Assembly: GCF_001653235.2 (NCBI RefSeq)
Contig: NC_035790.1
Coordinates: 558,001 to 622,000 of the forward strand
DNA from: Pochonia chlamydosporia 170
Lineage: Eukaryota > Ascomycota > Sordariomycetes > Hypocreales > Clavicipitaceae
Reading direction: 5' to 3'
Length of the DNA stretch: 64,000 nucleotides
The notes below the pieces were generated by a model. The model did no database searches. It was not told the DNA's origin and was given only the letters and a program-made list of their open reading frames with translations. Positions 46,908-58,448 of this stretch are shown here, one piece after another. The number at the start of each line of letters is the position of its first letter. Within the stretch, counting starts at the first letter, position 1. The position numbers and the translations under genes were made by a program.

Positions 46908-48683
46908 ATGGACTCAGTACAGCAACATGTTCGTCGGGGCAGCAGCTCAAGTCGCCTCGAGAAGCGGCGTGCCAGCATAGCCGATGATGCTGCCCAGCTA
47001 GAGGCTATGGGGCATAAACAAGAACTTAAGCGCAACTTTTCCATGATATCCATGTTGGGCTTGGCGTTTGCCATTCTCAACACTTGGACGGCTCTGGCAG
47101 CCTCAATTACACTTGCACTTCCCTCTGGAGGAACCAGCGCCGTCATTTGGGGTCTCATGGTCGCCGGAGTTTGCAATCTGTGCCTCGCAGCCTCTCTCGC
47201 CGAATTTCTTTCCGCGTATCCCACCGCAGGTGGACAGTATCACTGGGCAGCCATTATCTCCTGGAAGAAGTCGAGCCGAGCCATCAGCTATGTGACCGGA
47301 TGGATCAATGTTTGCGGATGGGTCGCTTTGAGTGCTACAGGTCCATTACTGGGTAGCACTTTCATTGTCAACATTATTTCTCTCTTCAATCACGAGTACG
47401 ATGCGAAGCCGTGGCATCAATTCCTGATCTACATTGGCTTTGCACTCATTGCTCTCGTCATTAACGCTTTCTTGACGAGGCTCCTTCCATACTTTACCAA
47501 GGCAGCCTTCTTCTGGTCCATAACCGGTTTCGTCATCATCGTTATTACTGTGCTGGCATGTGCGTCACCTGATTTCCAGACTGGCGACTTTGTGTATGGC
47601 CAATTCATCAACAATGTGGGATGGCCAGATGGCTTGGCTTGGCTTCTTGGACTTCTTCAGGGCGCTTTTGCATTAACCGGTGGGTGACTTATATCCCCCA
47701 TTGATTTACGCACGTTCCAAATACTCAAGTACTAATAAATCCAGGCTTTGACGCTACCGCACACATGATTGAAGAAATTCCCGACCCTCAGCGACAAGGC
47801 CCCAAGATTATGCTCTACTGCATTGGCATTGGCATGTTCACAGGGTTCATTTTTCTCAGTGGTCTTCTCTTTTGCGTCAATAACATTGACAATGTCATCG
47901 AAGCCGGATGGGGACCTCTATTGGAAATCTTCATGCAAGCAACCAAGAGCAAGGCTGGGAGCACCTGTCTTCTCATATTCCCCTTGCTCTGCATGGTCTT
48001 TACCACGACTACGCTAGTCTGCACGAGCACACGAATGAGCTATGCGTTTGCGCGAGATCGCGGTATGCCGTTTAGCAGCTTCTTTGCACGGGTTCACCCT
48101 ACACTCGACGTTCCTCTGAACGCCCTGTTTTGGACAGTCGCTTGGGTCATTGTGTTCGGCTGCATCTTCTTGGGGTCTAGCAGCACGTTCAACGCCATTA
48201 CTGCTGCATCTGTTGTTGCTTTGGGAGTGACTTATGCTATCCCTCCGGCTATCAATGTTCTCCGCGGTCGTAAAATGCTGCCAGAGAACAGAACCTTCAA
48301 GTTGACCGGTGTATTCGGCTGGACACTGAACATCGTACGTCTTATCGTCTCTTATCAGTGTATAGGTGCTGTAGCTAACAAACCCATAGGTCGGCATTCT
48401 GTGGTCTATCCTCACAACTGTTCTTTTCGTTTTCCCACCCGAAATTCCCGTCACAGCAAACAACATGAACTATTGCATCGTCGCGTTCGGTGTCATGCTT
48501 CTCATAGCCGGAGGTACATGGGTCTTCGATGGTCGCAAGCACTACGAGGGTCCGCATCTGGATGTTCAGGGATTGATTGAAGGCAAGGTGGAAGGCATGG
48601 AGCCTGTCAAGGGGGTTGATTCGGAGAATAAGACACAGGAGGAGTTGGTTGAGGCGCGCACTACTATCCCTATAGATGCTTAA
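46908..48683 (+). CDS. APC-family amino acid/GABA/choline-type permease, three exons
   Basis: Predicted 551 aa from exons 46908-47679, 47745-48334 and 48390-48683. The splices restore FALTGFDATAHMIEEIPDPQ and GWTLNIVGILWSI. About 12 TM helices with the APC signature: NFSMISMLGLAFAILNTWTALAAS in TM1, LPSGGTSAVIWG, YPTAGGQYHW, TGWINVCGW, the FDATAHMIEEI motif of TM6, and LVCTSTRMSYAFARDRGMPFS after TM8. Members import GABA, choline, polyamines or amino acids at the plasma membrane; the closest characterised proteins are of the Uga4/Hnm1 type. A Lys/Arg-rich N-tail and an acidic C-tail (VEGMEPVKGVDSENK) are cytosolic. Substrate unknown. Confidence 0.92.
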
Positions 48684-51600
48684 ATGTGTTGTAGTGAGGA
48701 ATGAGAATTGTTCAACTGTCAAGTTGACTATAATCAATGTGCCGTACTACAAATGCCTAAACGTAAGCTGCGCCATAAATATTCAAGAACAGAGAGACTA
48801 CGTGCTTAATTGAATCGATGCAGCTAACCCGCCTGTTACACTTGAAGGAGCTATTCAGAAGCTCGCTATCATTCTCGGATATTGCAGTTACTATAGGTTG
48901 CGATGCGGGAACGGCATGCAAGCGCATGAACATCGTGTTTAGACCCAAGAAACTCCTTCCATTCGGGCCGTATGTAGAGAAACGGAACGAAAATTCCGAG
49001 AGAACCGTAAGCCAGCATGAGACGGAAGAGCATTTTGGGTATGACATCATTTTATCAATTGGGCTGGTTCTAGGGTAGCCGTGTGATCTACCCGGCGCAT
49101 CATTCACACCACGCTCTCGACATTCTATTCCTTCATTAAAGAGCATCGATGAATTGATACCCTATTCCCTTTGATGTCGTTGGGCGTACGTCTGATATGA
49201 ATCAATGAAATTCGAGCTGTTGGGTGACTATGTGTGACGTGGATGACTGAATCGTTTGCCCATCTCCGCAACGACGAGGTGAACAATGGATGTGAAACAA
49301 TCCCAGTCTCCCCTTTTCAGCGTCGCCTAAATAGAACTCTCCCCTTAGTCTGCAAACAGCTGGAGAACAGGGAAGTTGAGTACCTTCGGGTAGGGCAGCA
49401 ATTTCCTCATGAATCACTACCTTTTACCGACGGAACAATTTCCGTTCACCACTGTCAACAGGACGCACAGCATTCATCAGCCAGCTTGATGTCTTAGGTG
49501 CTAGTGCTTGTACAGGTCGGGTTGGTTCCAGCCGTGGCGCCGACATTGGCTTTTAGGCTGTGATGGCCTGCCAATGTGATAGGTTGGTTACGTTGTTTGG
49601 GTTGGATCTACGGCTTCGCTTGTTCACAGGAACTTGGGGTACGGCTTGAAACGATGTCATAATTCGTGGGGTAAAACTCACGCCAGCCGTCAATTGATGT
49701 GCCACATCCCCGTTGGGATGTTCGCCAAATGGTGGTTGGTTGGACCAAGTTGCGGAGCAGTGTTTGTTGGTCGTGGACGGCAAATGAATCCTGTAGTACG
49801 GAGTACCTAATTCAGTGGACGTGCAAGCTCCTAGTGGTAAAATTGCGCGGTGCAGGGTGAGCAATCATTCAATAAATTGCGGTGACAGTGCTCTTCATGG
49901 TTTCATGTGGGAGTTCGACCATGTTGTAATGAATGACGACCAAATTAGCTCGATTCCCTCAAGTGTCCAGCCTATTCCTGTCTGCCCTTTTTCTTTGTAG
50001 AGAGGCCTTCAGATTCATAGCAAACTATGTTTCTGTGCTAGTAACTAGCCTTGTTGTTTCTAAAGTGGGAGTCACGTTGACACCACAGTTTATTTGACTG
50101 CCTGAAATTCCCCATAAACCACTGGAGGCGGTGAACAGGATATTGCACAAATGCCTCACTTTTCCTACACTTGATGCATTTGCTGTTGTGAAGTACATAC
50201 GTGTGACCCATGAAGGCTATTCATTGTGGTCAATTGTTAGCAAGGCACGAGACCACATATGTCTTATCCGAGAACCGACAAGGTTTGCTGTAGTGAGCTA
50301 AGTCGCAAGGGCTGGGGTAATAGGACGGAGAAAGTTTGCACTTGTGCTTGGCTGGAAATGTATGAAAGCGGATCGAGGAATCGAGTGTAGGTACAGTATG
50401 ATCACGAGCACTTTGGTTGCTTGCTGGTACTTCTCAAAACTGTCAGCGTCGCATTGAGAGATCTCGAATACTCGCATCGGGAATCTTACGGCACTCACCA
50501 CCCTCCATGGCGTGGCGGCTGTGCCGAACTTTCATGGTGATATTGAGGCAGACGTCTCAAGTTTTGTCTTGAGAATCCGCATTTGCCCTGTTGATATTGC
50601 AAGGCGAGGTAAATGCCGCTTGTTTTGATCCATTGGCACTCCACCTCGCCTACTCTCCTCACCGAGGTTTTGATATTAAATACCAGACTCTACCGAGTAG
50701 TGCGGAGTAGATACCGACATGTCGGCCGTTGTGGATCAGCATCACGCGCTCATTGAAAACTCAACTAGGTCTTAAGCGCCCGACGCAGCCGCATTCAATG
50801 TGCAGATGACAGCGTACAGCTGTGATGTTCAATGTTTGTTCCGCCTCATCACAGTTCAAAGGACGCGCCATCTCCATTGTATGTATGAGGGCATTGAGGG
50901 CACACATACGCCGCATAGAGTAGATGGAAGAAATACGGCACACTGGGCCATTGCGTCTTGCTCTCGGAAGCCGAAGCACCAGGCATCAACTCTCCATGAT
51001 GTCAATATATTTTGTTGGCGTGTTGGTAGCACCAAATGGCTCTCGGACGCCTAGTCCCGTTTGGCCACAAGAGCGGTCTGTCCACAGTCTTCCACGCGGC
51101 AGGCCGTTCAAATGTTCCCCGCAATGTGGATGTCAACTGGTAGCAACTGGTAGCATTCTGTGGCCAACTTCGTCCGTGATGAAAATGTCTCGACTCTCGA
51201 GGTTCGGGATTGCACTTATTTTTGGTGACAACTTGTCTTAGCAGTCTGACATGAGGTAATTGACGATTGGCGACTTGTGTTTTGAGACATTGTGGCGTTG
51301 GCCTTGCCGCTGTAGTCTGGCCGATTGAGGTATCCTGGCGGGTAAAAGGATGCTGAATTGACAAAGTAGTGGCTGAAATCGGGAGGGAGGGATGGAAATG
51401 CAGTAGCCTGATGCTAAATGCAACAGACTTTGTTAGATGTGCATACAGCAACAAGGCCAAGAGGAAGAAGATCCTCATGTAACAAATTTGAAGTGGGAGC
51501 GATGGTCAGCATGGAGTCAGGGGGGCTGGGGGCATGGGATTTGGGTACAGAGTACGGAGTACGGAGTACAACAGCTGGGAAACCTTCAAAGGCCGCATCG

Positions 51601-53463
51601 TGCCTGCCAAATTGTGCATTGTCTTGCTTTGCCCTGCTTCACCTGCGGGCAAGAGGCAGGCACGAGGTCTGGTTCATCTTTGCTTTGCCTTCCGCCCAGA
51701 CAAACCAATCAATTTTGTAATCAATCAGGTCAAGTTCAATCAATATCGGGACATCACCTGGTGGGCTCAAGCTCTCAATGGTCGTCTTGACTGACGAATT
51801 ACCAGACACGCAAATGAAGCAAAATCGTGCATTTGACCTCGACAGGTTACCGAATGGACCGACCGATGCGCCGGCCTAACAATGCAACGTGACTTGCAAT
51901 TGGCTGGATCGGGTCATGGATACCTTGCGTGTCTCGTCTCTGGTCTCTGTCCAGTCTCTTTCTTGCCCTCTCGGGCCTTGTTTCCGCCGCCAACCAGTTG
52001 AGTCAACCAGTCAACCAGTTTGGTGGCTCTGATGCTGGCGCTGGTTCTCATGCACTCGCTCGCATTTGGCTTTAGCCCCAGCCAACATTCAAAGTCCAAC
52101 ATTGAAAGGCCCGCACGATGCCACGCTCACACCCTCCATTTCGCATTTTACGTCACTTCGGTCGCCTCACAATCGATATGCTACTGCAGGACAGCAAATG
52201 AGACTAGTACAAGCATGTACAATTTTGGGTCCAGCTCCATCCAACGCCCGCGCTTTGGACATGATGGACGAACAGGGGAGGATCCTTGGGTCTCTGACAG
52301 CCGAGTTGATTCTTCAGCCCTGAGTGAAGAGCTGCCTTGGATGGAGTTGGCCGATGAACCTTGGCCATCGCTGGTTGCTTTTTCAAGGCTGGCATTGGCA
52401 TTCGTCCTCTTGACCCTTGAAGTTGATACCACCAGGAGGTCGAGGTCGAGGTCGACTCAATTTATCTGGACGTGAGTAACTTTGCGACCAGACAACATCA
52501 CCTCGGAGCAAGGCCGGTTTTTCGTGGAGGGCTCTACCAGGCCTGTTATCCATTCACTCCAAGAGCAAAGCTCATCACTAGCTTCTCGCACGAAGACTCA
52601 CCAGTATGTCTGATATTAGGTGCCCACCCTCGCCGATGTTGCTCCATTTTACTTCCATGTTTGCAGGACTGACGACCCAAAGCTGTCAAGGGCTGACTGG
52701 CGGGCAGACCGTTTGTTTTCGCTTCGCTCGGCTGCTTCAATACTGTACTGAATCACATCACACACCGTGCGGCATAATTGCCTCAACGCTTCTCTTTACA
52801 TCCTCTCAATATTCATAATTCTCATCTTCTTCCACCGACCAAGTTCATCACCAAATCCCAAAACAAAAAAACCACGCGACGCATTCCCACTTGGTGGCGG
52901 CCAAGTGGACCTTTTTTCTCAACAGCTAAAATCCACCAGACGCTTACAAGGGCAAACTCCCGCCACTGGTTCAAAAGAGGTGTGGGCAGACATAAGATTG
53001 GTGTTTGCTTGGCAGTCTGGTCTGGTATTAGTCGTCCCCCAAAGTTTAGGGTCTCGTAACGAGTCTCTCATCCCGACGTCACTGTTCAATACAGCCGACA
53101 TCCCATTTTTGCAACCCTTTCTGCCGACACCATTTACGAGCATATTCGCCCCCGGGCCATTGGAAGGACGCCAAATTGAGTGAGATATCACAACTTTATC
53201 ATATCGACCGCCCACTATTGCAAACCGACTTCAACTTTGCTACGATCAAAATCAAATGGCGCCAATCTCTGCGCTCAAGCAGTAGGAATCGTGCGGCCGT
53301 TGCGCATAAGACACTACAATACCGCGCGCCACCTCGGGAACATGTTTGCGCCGGCAGCATCCGCTCACGCCATTCTATTATAAGATACTACCGTGCAACT
53401 CGACCATAAGAGGAACCGAGACCGTCGTCCTGTCTGCATGTCTGTCTGACTTTGCAACTCGCC
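48684..53463. other. 4.8-kb stretch with no convincing gene
   Basis: The longest empty interval in the window. Six-frame frames here (up to ~158 codons, for example 51002-51478 and 52020-52475) start without family-like sequence and have no splice-consistent partners. It holds copies of the GTACGGAGTAC repeat (49796-49806; tandem at 51545-51572) and short tandems (CAACTGGTAG x2 at about 51134-51154). The segment 52700-53463 should contain the promoter and leader of the fusion gene. It may be a transposon-relic or regulatory region; no transposase signature was seen. Confidence 0.5.
51545..51572. repeat. Tandem GTACGGA/GTACTCC decamer repeat
   Basis: GTACAGAGTACGGAGTACGGAGTAC shows two and a half copies of AGTACGG in tandem. 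The same near-palindromic core (GTACGGAGTAC or its complement GTACTCCGTAC) occurs at 14626-14636, 45188-45198 and 49796-49806. All copies are in intergenic DNA. Function is unknown. Confidence 0.6.
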
Positions 53464-56310
53464 ATGTCTTCTTCGGCGGCGGAAGATGGTGTTGCAATCC
53501 CGAATCGCGGCCCGGCCGTGTTCGCCGTCACAACAGCAACTCTGGTTCTGGCTTCAGTCTTTGTCGTCGCCCGCATGATATGCCGGTTCTTTATAGTCCG
53601 ACGAGTTAGCTGGGATGACAGGATTATGATCCTGGCTTGGCTCATCGCCTTCTTTCTCTCCTTCTCCATCTGCTATGGTTCCACGGTTGGCTTGGGGAAA
53701 CATGACGAGAATATTAGCGATGCCGACTGGCCGAAACTGCGCCGCTCCGAATACGTCTTTTCCATATTATACAACCCGGCTCTTATGGCGACGAAAACAG
53801 CTATTTTGATATTTTACTTGCGCTTAGCCAAAAACACCCAAATAGTGTTGCGGTATGCCTCGTGGGCAACGCTGGCGGTCGTCAATGTTGCTGGCCTCGT
53901 CCTCACCTTTATGAACATATTCCAGTGCAACCCGGTATCAGCGGCCTGGAACACAGAGGCAACTGGATCGACAAAATGTATTCCACTGTTGACCGAGTTC
54001 ATATGCGCCGCCCCAGTCAACATCGTTACCGATCTAGCCATCCTCGCTCTTCCCATTCCAGTACTGACAGGTATGCGACTGCCCTCACGGCAAAAGACAA
54101 TTCTCGTCATCACCTTCACATTGGGTATTTTCGTCACCATTGTTGATGTTGTCCGCATATACTACCTTCAAAAGGCCATTTCCGACGTACCCACGAGCTC
54201 TACCAGCGACCCCAACTCACGGTTCGGCGGCCGTCAAGACTTTGCGTGGAATGCATCATTGTCATTCATGTGGAGCGCCGTAGAGGTTAATGTTGGTATG
54301 ACTTGCGCGTGTATTCCGACTCTGAAACCTCTCGTCCTCAAACTATTACCCGCCATGCTGTACGATCCACACGGAACAAGAACTCGCACACTCAAGTCTC
54401 AGAGTGACGCCGATGCTCCACCGTCCAGAAATCTTGTCAGTGCCACCCGCGAGCCTATGCCCGTGGCTACTCCGGACTCGAGCAATGGCAGTAGTAGTGG
54501 AGGAACAAAGTCCAACTCAAGTAATGAAGATCCTATAAGCGCCATGGAGTTTCTTACAACACCGGATATGAGAACCCTTGGCGACAGCACGCACCCGGAA
54601 CTGATGGCAACGCGCGCACAGACAAACGCCACAGTTTCGACGTCGTCAGTCGAAAATGGCATCTATTTTGGCTTTGTCAATATGACCAAGCCAAAGAGTA
54701 TGCTCCGCGCCAACGCCACCGAATCTTTCAAATATTGCACCATTGTCGCAATCCTTTTTTTCTTATGGGGGTTGTCCTATGGCCTCCTTAACACGCTCAA
54801 TAATGCCATTGCAGTTGTCAACCACATGTCAACCGCACAGACTCTCGGGCTGACCAGCGCATATTTTGGCGTTGGCTACTTTTTCGGCCCATTGCTCGTG
54901 GGGGAATGGATCTTGCGGAGAGATGAGCACAATCGGTCAAGACGCCACGAAAAGAATGAAGCTGAACATGTGGGTGGCTACAAGGTCACATTTATTGTTG
55001 GCCTATGCATTTACGGCATCGGCACCATCATATTTTGGCCATCGGCCGTGACCAATTCGTATGGTGGGTTTATGCTGAGTAGCGTTGTGGTTGGATTCGG
55101 CCTTTCCGTGTTGGAAGTGGCTGCGAATTCATTCATGATACTCTGCGGACCACCTGAGTACGGCGAAACCAGATTGTTGTTGGCGCAAGCCGTGCAGGGC
55201 GTTGGTAGTGTCGTCAGCGGGTTGCTTGCTCAGAAGGTCTTCTTCTCCGGCATTAGCCAGGACAGCATGGCCAGATCAAACAGTATGACGCTCATAAACG
55301 TGCAGTGGACGTATTTGGGTATCACTCTGCTGTGTGTTGTGCTGGGCTTATTTTTCTTTTACATGCCTCTGCCGGAAGTCAGCGACAGCGAGCTCGAGTT
55401 TGCTGCAGACAAACTTCCAATCGATACAACCAAGCGCAGCATTGCAGGCTTACAACTGCGAACCGTCAGTCTTGTACTGGCCGTCTTTGCCCAGTACATG
55501 TACGTTGCTGGCCAAGAAAGTAACAGCATCTATTTTCGCAGCCTTCTCGTTTCTATTCTTCCGAATGCCCCAACCGGTGCAGACGCAGCCTCCGGCACGA
55601 CCAAGTCTGGGTCCACGTACGACCCTGACAAACCGCCTGGCATTGCAATCTCTATTCCCGACTACCTACTCGTGGGGCATACTGCGTTCGCCGTGTCCAG
55701 GTTCCTCGCTGGCTGCCTGACGTACTTTGCAGTTTCCAATCGTCATCTCCCGCGGCCTCGCACGATTCTCACTGCCTGCATTAGCTTGTGTTTTCTCTTC
55801 GCCTTGCTCCCGGTTGTGCTCCATCCACCCAACCCCGACTTCCTGGTTATACCTGTTGTGCTATTCTATTTCTCCGAAGGGCCTATCTGGCCGCTTCTGT
55901 TTGCCATTGGCCTACGCGGTCAAGGACGTCGAACAAAGCGAGCAGCAGCATTCATCACCATGGGCGGTTCTGGGCCGGCATTCTTCCCTTTTGTCATGTA
56001 CGCGATCATTGAACAAGGCGGGAGCGTTCAGACGGCATACATTGTCATCATAGCACTACAAATTTCTATGATTGTGTACCCCATATTTCTTCACTGTTCC
56101 CACAGCGCGAGCCTGTTGGTTGATCCTAACCCGGATGTCCGAGCAGCACTGGAGCAAGAGGGCGATGAAAGGTTAACCGACCAGGTTGTGAATAGCAGAC
56201 GAAATCAGAAGAGCGGGCTCTTTGGAGGCCTTTTCAGCAGTGTCAAGGGATATGGGAGGCGAAAATCGTCCCAACCACAATTTCAGCATAACGAAGGCGT
56301 TGCATCATGA
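53464..56310 (+). CDS. Fusion of SAT4 rhodopsin-like domain and fucose-permease-type MFS transporter
   Basis: Intronless 948-aa ORF (ATG 53464). Residues ~15-300 are a complete SAT4-type seven-TM domain: VSWDDRIMILAWLIAF, YGSTVGLGKHDE, ILYNPALMATKTAILIFYLRL, MNIFQCNPVSAAW, KCIPLLTEFICAAPVNIVTDLAILALPIPVL and WSAVEVNVGMTCACIPTLKPL. A ~110-aa hydrophilic Ser-rich linker (~300-410) follows. Then an MFS of the FucP type (~410-930) appears: LFFLWGLSYGLLNTLNNAI, LTSAYFGVGYFFGPL, VLEVAANSFMILCGPPE, and a second half with FSEGPIWPLLFAIGLRGQGRRTKRAAAFITMGGSG. FucP-type carriers move fucose or other sugars; the SAT4 part might sense or gate. The protein would have ~19 TM helices. No stop or frameshift breaks the join. 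Neighbouring genes are unrelated. Confidence 0.9.
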   Translation: MSSSAAEDGVAIPNRGPAVFAVTTATLVLASVFVVARMICRFFIVRRVSWDDRIMILAWLIAFFLSFSICYGSTVGLGKHDENISDADWPKLRRSEYVFSILYNPALMATKTAILIFYLRLAKNTQIVLRYASWATLAVVNVAGLVLTFMNIFQCNPVSAAWNTEATGSTKCIPLLTEFICAAPVNIVTDLAILALPIPVLTGMRLPSRQKTILVITFTLGIFVTIVDVVRIYYLQKAISDVPTSSTSDPNSRFGGRQDFAWNASLSFMWSAVEVNVGMTCACIPTLKPLVLKLLPAMLYDPHGTRTRTLKSQSDADAPPSRNLVSATREPMPVATPDSSNGSSSGGTKSNSSNEDPISAMEFLTTPDMRTLGDSTHPELMATRAQTNATVSTSSVENGIYFGFVNMTKPKSMLRANATESFKYCTIVAILFFLWGLSYGLLNTLNNAIAVVNHMSTAQTLGLTSAYFGVGYFFGPLLVGEWILRRDEHNRSRRHEKNEAEHVGGYKVTFIVGLCIYGIGTIIFWPSAVTNSYGGFMLSSVVVGFGLSVLEVAANSFMILCGPPEYGETRLLLAQAVQGVGSVVSGLLAQKVFFSGISQDSMARSNSMTLINVQWTYLGITLLCVVLGLFFFYMPLPEVSDSELEFAADKLPIDTTKRSIAGLQLRTVSLVLAVFAQYMYVAGQESNSIYFRSLLVSILPNAPTGADAASGTTKSGSTYDPDKPPGIAISIPDYLLVGHTAFAVSRFLAGCLTYFAVSNRHLPRPRTILTACISLCFLFALLPVVLHPPNPDFLVIPVVLFYFSEGPIWPLLFAIGLRGQGRRTKRAAAFITMGGSGPAFFPFVMYAIIEQGGSVQTAYIVIIALQISMIVYPIFLHCSHSASLLVDPNPDVRAALEQEGDERLTDQVVNSRRNQKSGLFGGLFSSVKGYGRRKSSQPQFQHNEGVAS

Positions 56311-56660
56311 CATTTTTACACTTTTATGATACGTTCTTATTCATCTCGGGGGGTTATTTGGACCAGGTACGGATGGTACTTGCCATCGGTTATATTTCGA
56401 AACGTTTGGGAGCGACTACTATTTGATTGGATATATTTATGACTACGGTGAACCGGGTTGCGGGTTGGTGTTATTGGTATATACCCGGTTTTATGGACGC
56501 AGGTTTTGGCGTGTATATATATCATGAAAGACAGAGCATGGAGAGCAATGGGAATACATGAAGAGACGTGTTGGAGCTCTTACCCTCGCTTTACAAACTT
56601 GCTTCTCATACTCGTGAACACATCCGCCCTGATATTAACAGATGTCACAAACACAGTATG
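56311..56660. other. Short tail-to-tail interval
   Basis: 350 bp between the stop codons of the fusion gene (+) and the dihydroorotate dehydrogenase-like gene (-). It contains A/T-rich sequence suitable for polyadenylation on both strands but no gene. Confidence 0.4.
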
Positions 56661-57584
56661 CTACCACGCCGAACCAACATCCCTCTTTATCCTGTCAAAA
56701 ACACCGACTCCTTGGGCGCCCAGCCCCGTCGCAAGCCCTACTGCCATGGCACCAGCCCTCCTCATCCTCCTATACCCTTCACCATCCTGTACACCACCTA
56801 CCCCTATGATGTCCACATCACGCATCCCCTTCTCATCCAACATCCTTCTCAATATCCTCACATTCCCCAACGACAAGGCATGAATACCCACACCAGCCAT
56901 ACCCCCCATCCCTCCCGGCAACGCCTCCCCATCCTCGTTGTACACCACACAAGAACCGAGTGTATTCGTCGCCGTAATAAAACTGATTCTTCCGGCAAAC
57001 GGCTCCAGCGCACTAACAAGACACGCAAATTGGTCAGAGTACGTATACGGCGGCGTCTTGATACCAATTGGTATGACTGGCTCAGGTAATTCCGCTAGAT
57101 ATCGCGTCAAAGAGGATGAGTATGCCGGGGGTGGAGAATCAGGTATATTCGGACAACTGAGGTTGATTTCCATAGCTAGCGGGAAGGAGATGCCTTTGGA
57201 AGCGGTTACGATTTTGGTATAGCATGTTGCTATGGATGTAGGTGAGCCTGTGACGCTGACGATGACTGTCTTGGTGTGTGGCATTGAGGAGCTTAGGTCG
57301 GTGATGATGGAGAGGTATGTGTCTAGTGTGAGGGGGCTGTAGCCGAAGGAGTTGAGGCTTCCGACTGGGGAGGCTGAGTTTGTGAGTGGTGTGTTGGTGG
57401 TGGGATCAAAGAATGTATATTGGTGGATGGCATCGCTGTGAGGGAAGCCGTCGACGAGGCTTGTTCGTGTGGTTATTGCGCCGGTGGAAGGGCATTCGAG
57501 CAGGGCGGCAAGATGTTCGCGGGTTGTTGCCCATGGGCAGGCTGTGTTGAGGAGAGGTGGATTTATAGAGAGTCTGGGCGGCAT
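56661..57584 (-). CDS. Class-1A-type dihydroorotate dehydrogenase-like flavoprotein
   Basis: Single-exon 307-aa ORF from ATG 57584 (MPPRLSINPPLLNTACPWATTR). The ATG at 57683 would add 33 Ser/Thr/His-rich residues and is less likely. The TIM-barrel FMN enzyme marks are present: NLSCPN with the active-site Cys, IGIKTPPY with the FMN Lys, ITATNTLGS, and GVGGVQDGEGYRRMRRAGAMAVGLATGL at the FMN phosphate. Class 1A enzymes (yeast Ura1, lactococcal DHODA) oxidise dihydroorotate with fumarate in the cytosol. The position matching Lys43 of the lactococcal enzyme is Arg here (GAITTRTSL), so activity or substrate may differ. The gene is a probable paralogue of the mitochondrial class 2 enzyme most fungi use for pyrimidine synthesis. 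Confidence 0.83.
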   Translation of the reverse strand: MPPRLSINPPLLNTACPWATTREHLAALLECPSTGAITTRTSLVDGFPHSDAIHQYTFFDPTTNTPLTNSASPVGSLNSFGYSPLTLDTYLSIITDLSSSMPHTKTVIVSVTGSPTSIATCYTKIVTASKGISFPLAMEINLSCPNIPDSPPPAYSSSLTRYLAELPEPVIPIGIKTPPYTYSDQFACLVSALEPFAGRISFITATNTLGSCVVYNEDGEALPGGMGGMAGVGIHALSLGNVRILRRMLDEKGMRDVDIIGVGGVQDGEGYRRMRRAGAMAVGLATGLGAQGVGVFDRIKRDVGSAW

Positions 57585-58448
57585 GACCGGCTGTAGAGTT
57601 TGGCTGGAGTGAGTGTTGGATGAGGTTGTGAGATGTTGAGAAGTCGAGGTGGCGTTGAAGTTGTGAGCGGGGCAAGATAACATCAACTGTGCATACTACA
57701 CCGAGATCAGGCTAAGACGTACAAGACTCCTCGAACAACTACACTGTGGAACTACACATCAATATAGAGGATTGAATGTAAATGAGGGCGGAACGATTGT
57801 TGGCAGAGTACAAAGCAACTCGTGAATGCACGGCCACTCGATAATGACTTACAAGAGAGGTCGAATGAATGACTACCTCCGAAGGCCTCATGCTCAGGCA
57901 TTTCTTGCGCCGAAGAAATTATTTAGTTGAGGACTCACAAGTTATGGTGGTATACCGTTCCCATTCTCGTGCGGGCTTACTCTGTCGCGAAAACACTGTT
58001 GAATTTCTTCAAGACGGGATACCTCGCATTGCTTCCTCACATCATGACCCTTGGTTTCTACACCTAGTACGGTATATGTACCGAGTAGTACAACACTTTG
58101 GCCGGCAGCTGTCCCGAGTATCCGCAGATTCCATCTTAATTCAGCCGATGAGCAACGGGCCGGGTTCCCACTATTCGCTGTGTTATCGAAGCATCATGTG
58201 CCGTCAGATGTTGCCGTCTCATAGAGCTCAACGTGTGGGCGGCATATTGTCTCGCGGTCAACTATTTGACAAAAGCTTCGTATTCAACTGCCTAATCAAA
58301 TCTATCCTCCCAATGAGCAATCCCACCAGCCGCAACACCTGAGCTTGTGACGACACGAAAACACCCTACCCATATGTATGTCAGATCCAACCAGGTGGTC
58401 TGTCCTTCAGGCTATGTACAATAGAACGAAATAACGACTGCCGCAATG
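57585..58448. other. Intergenic stretch between two minus-strand genes
   Basis: About 860 bp that should carry the promoter of the dihydroorotate dehydrogenase-like gene (toward 57585) and the 3' end of the ferric reductase gene (toward 58448). A plus-strand frame at 57869-58342 has no motif. Nothing coding is supported. Confidence 0.4.
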
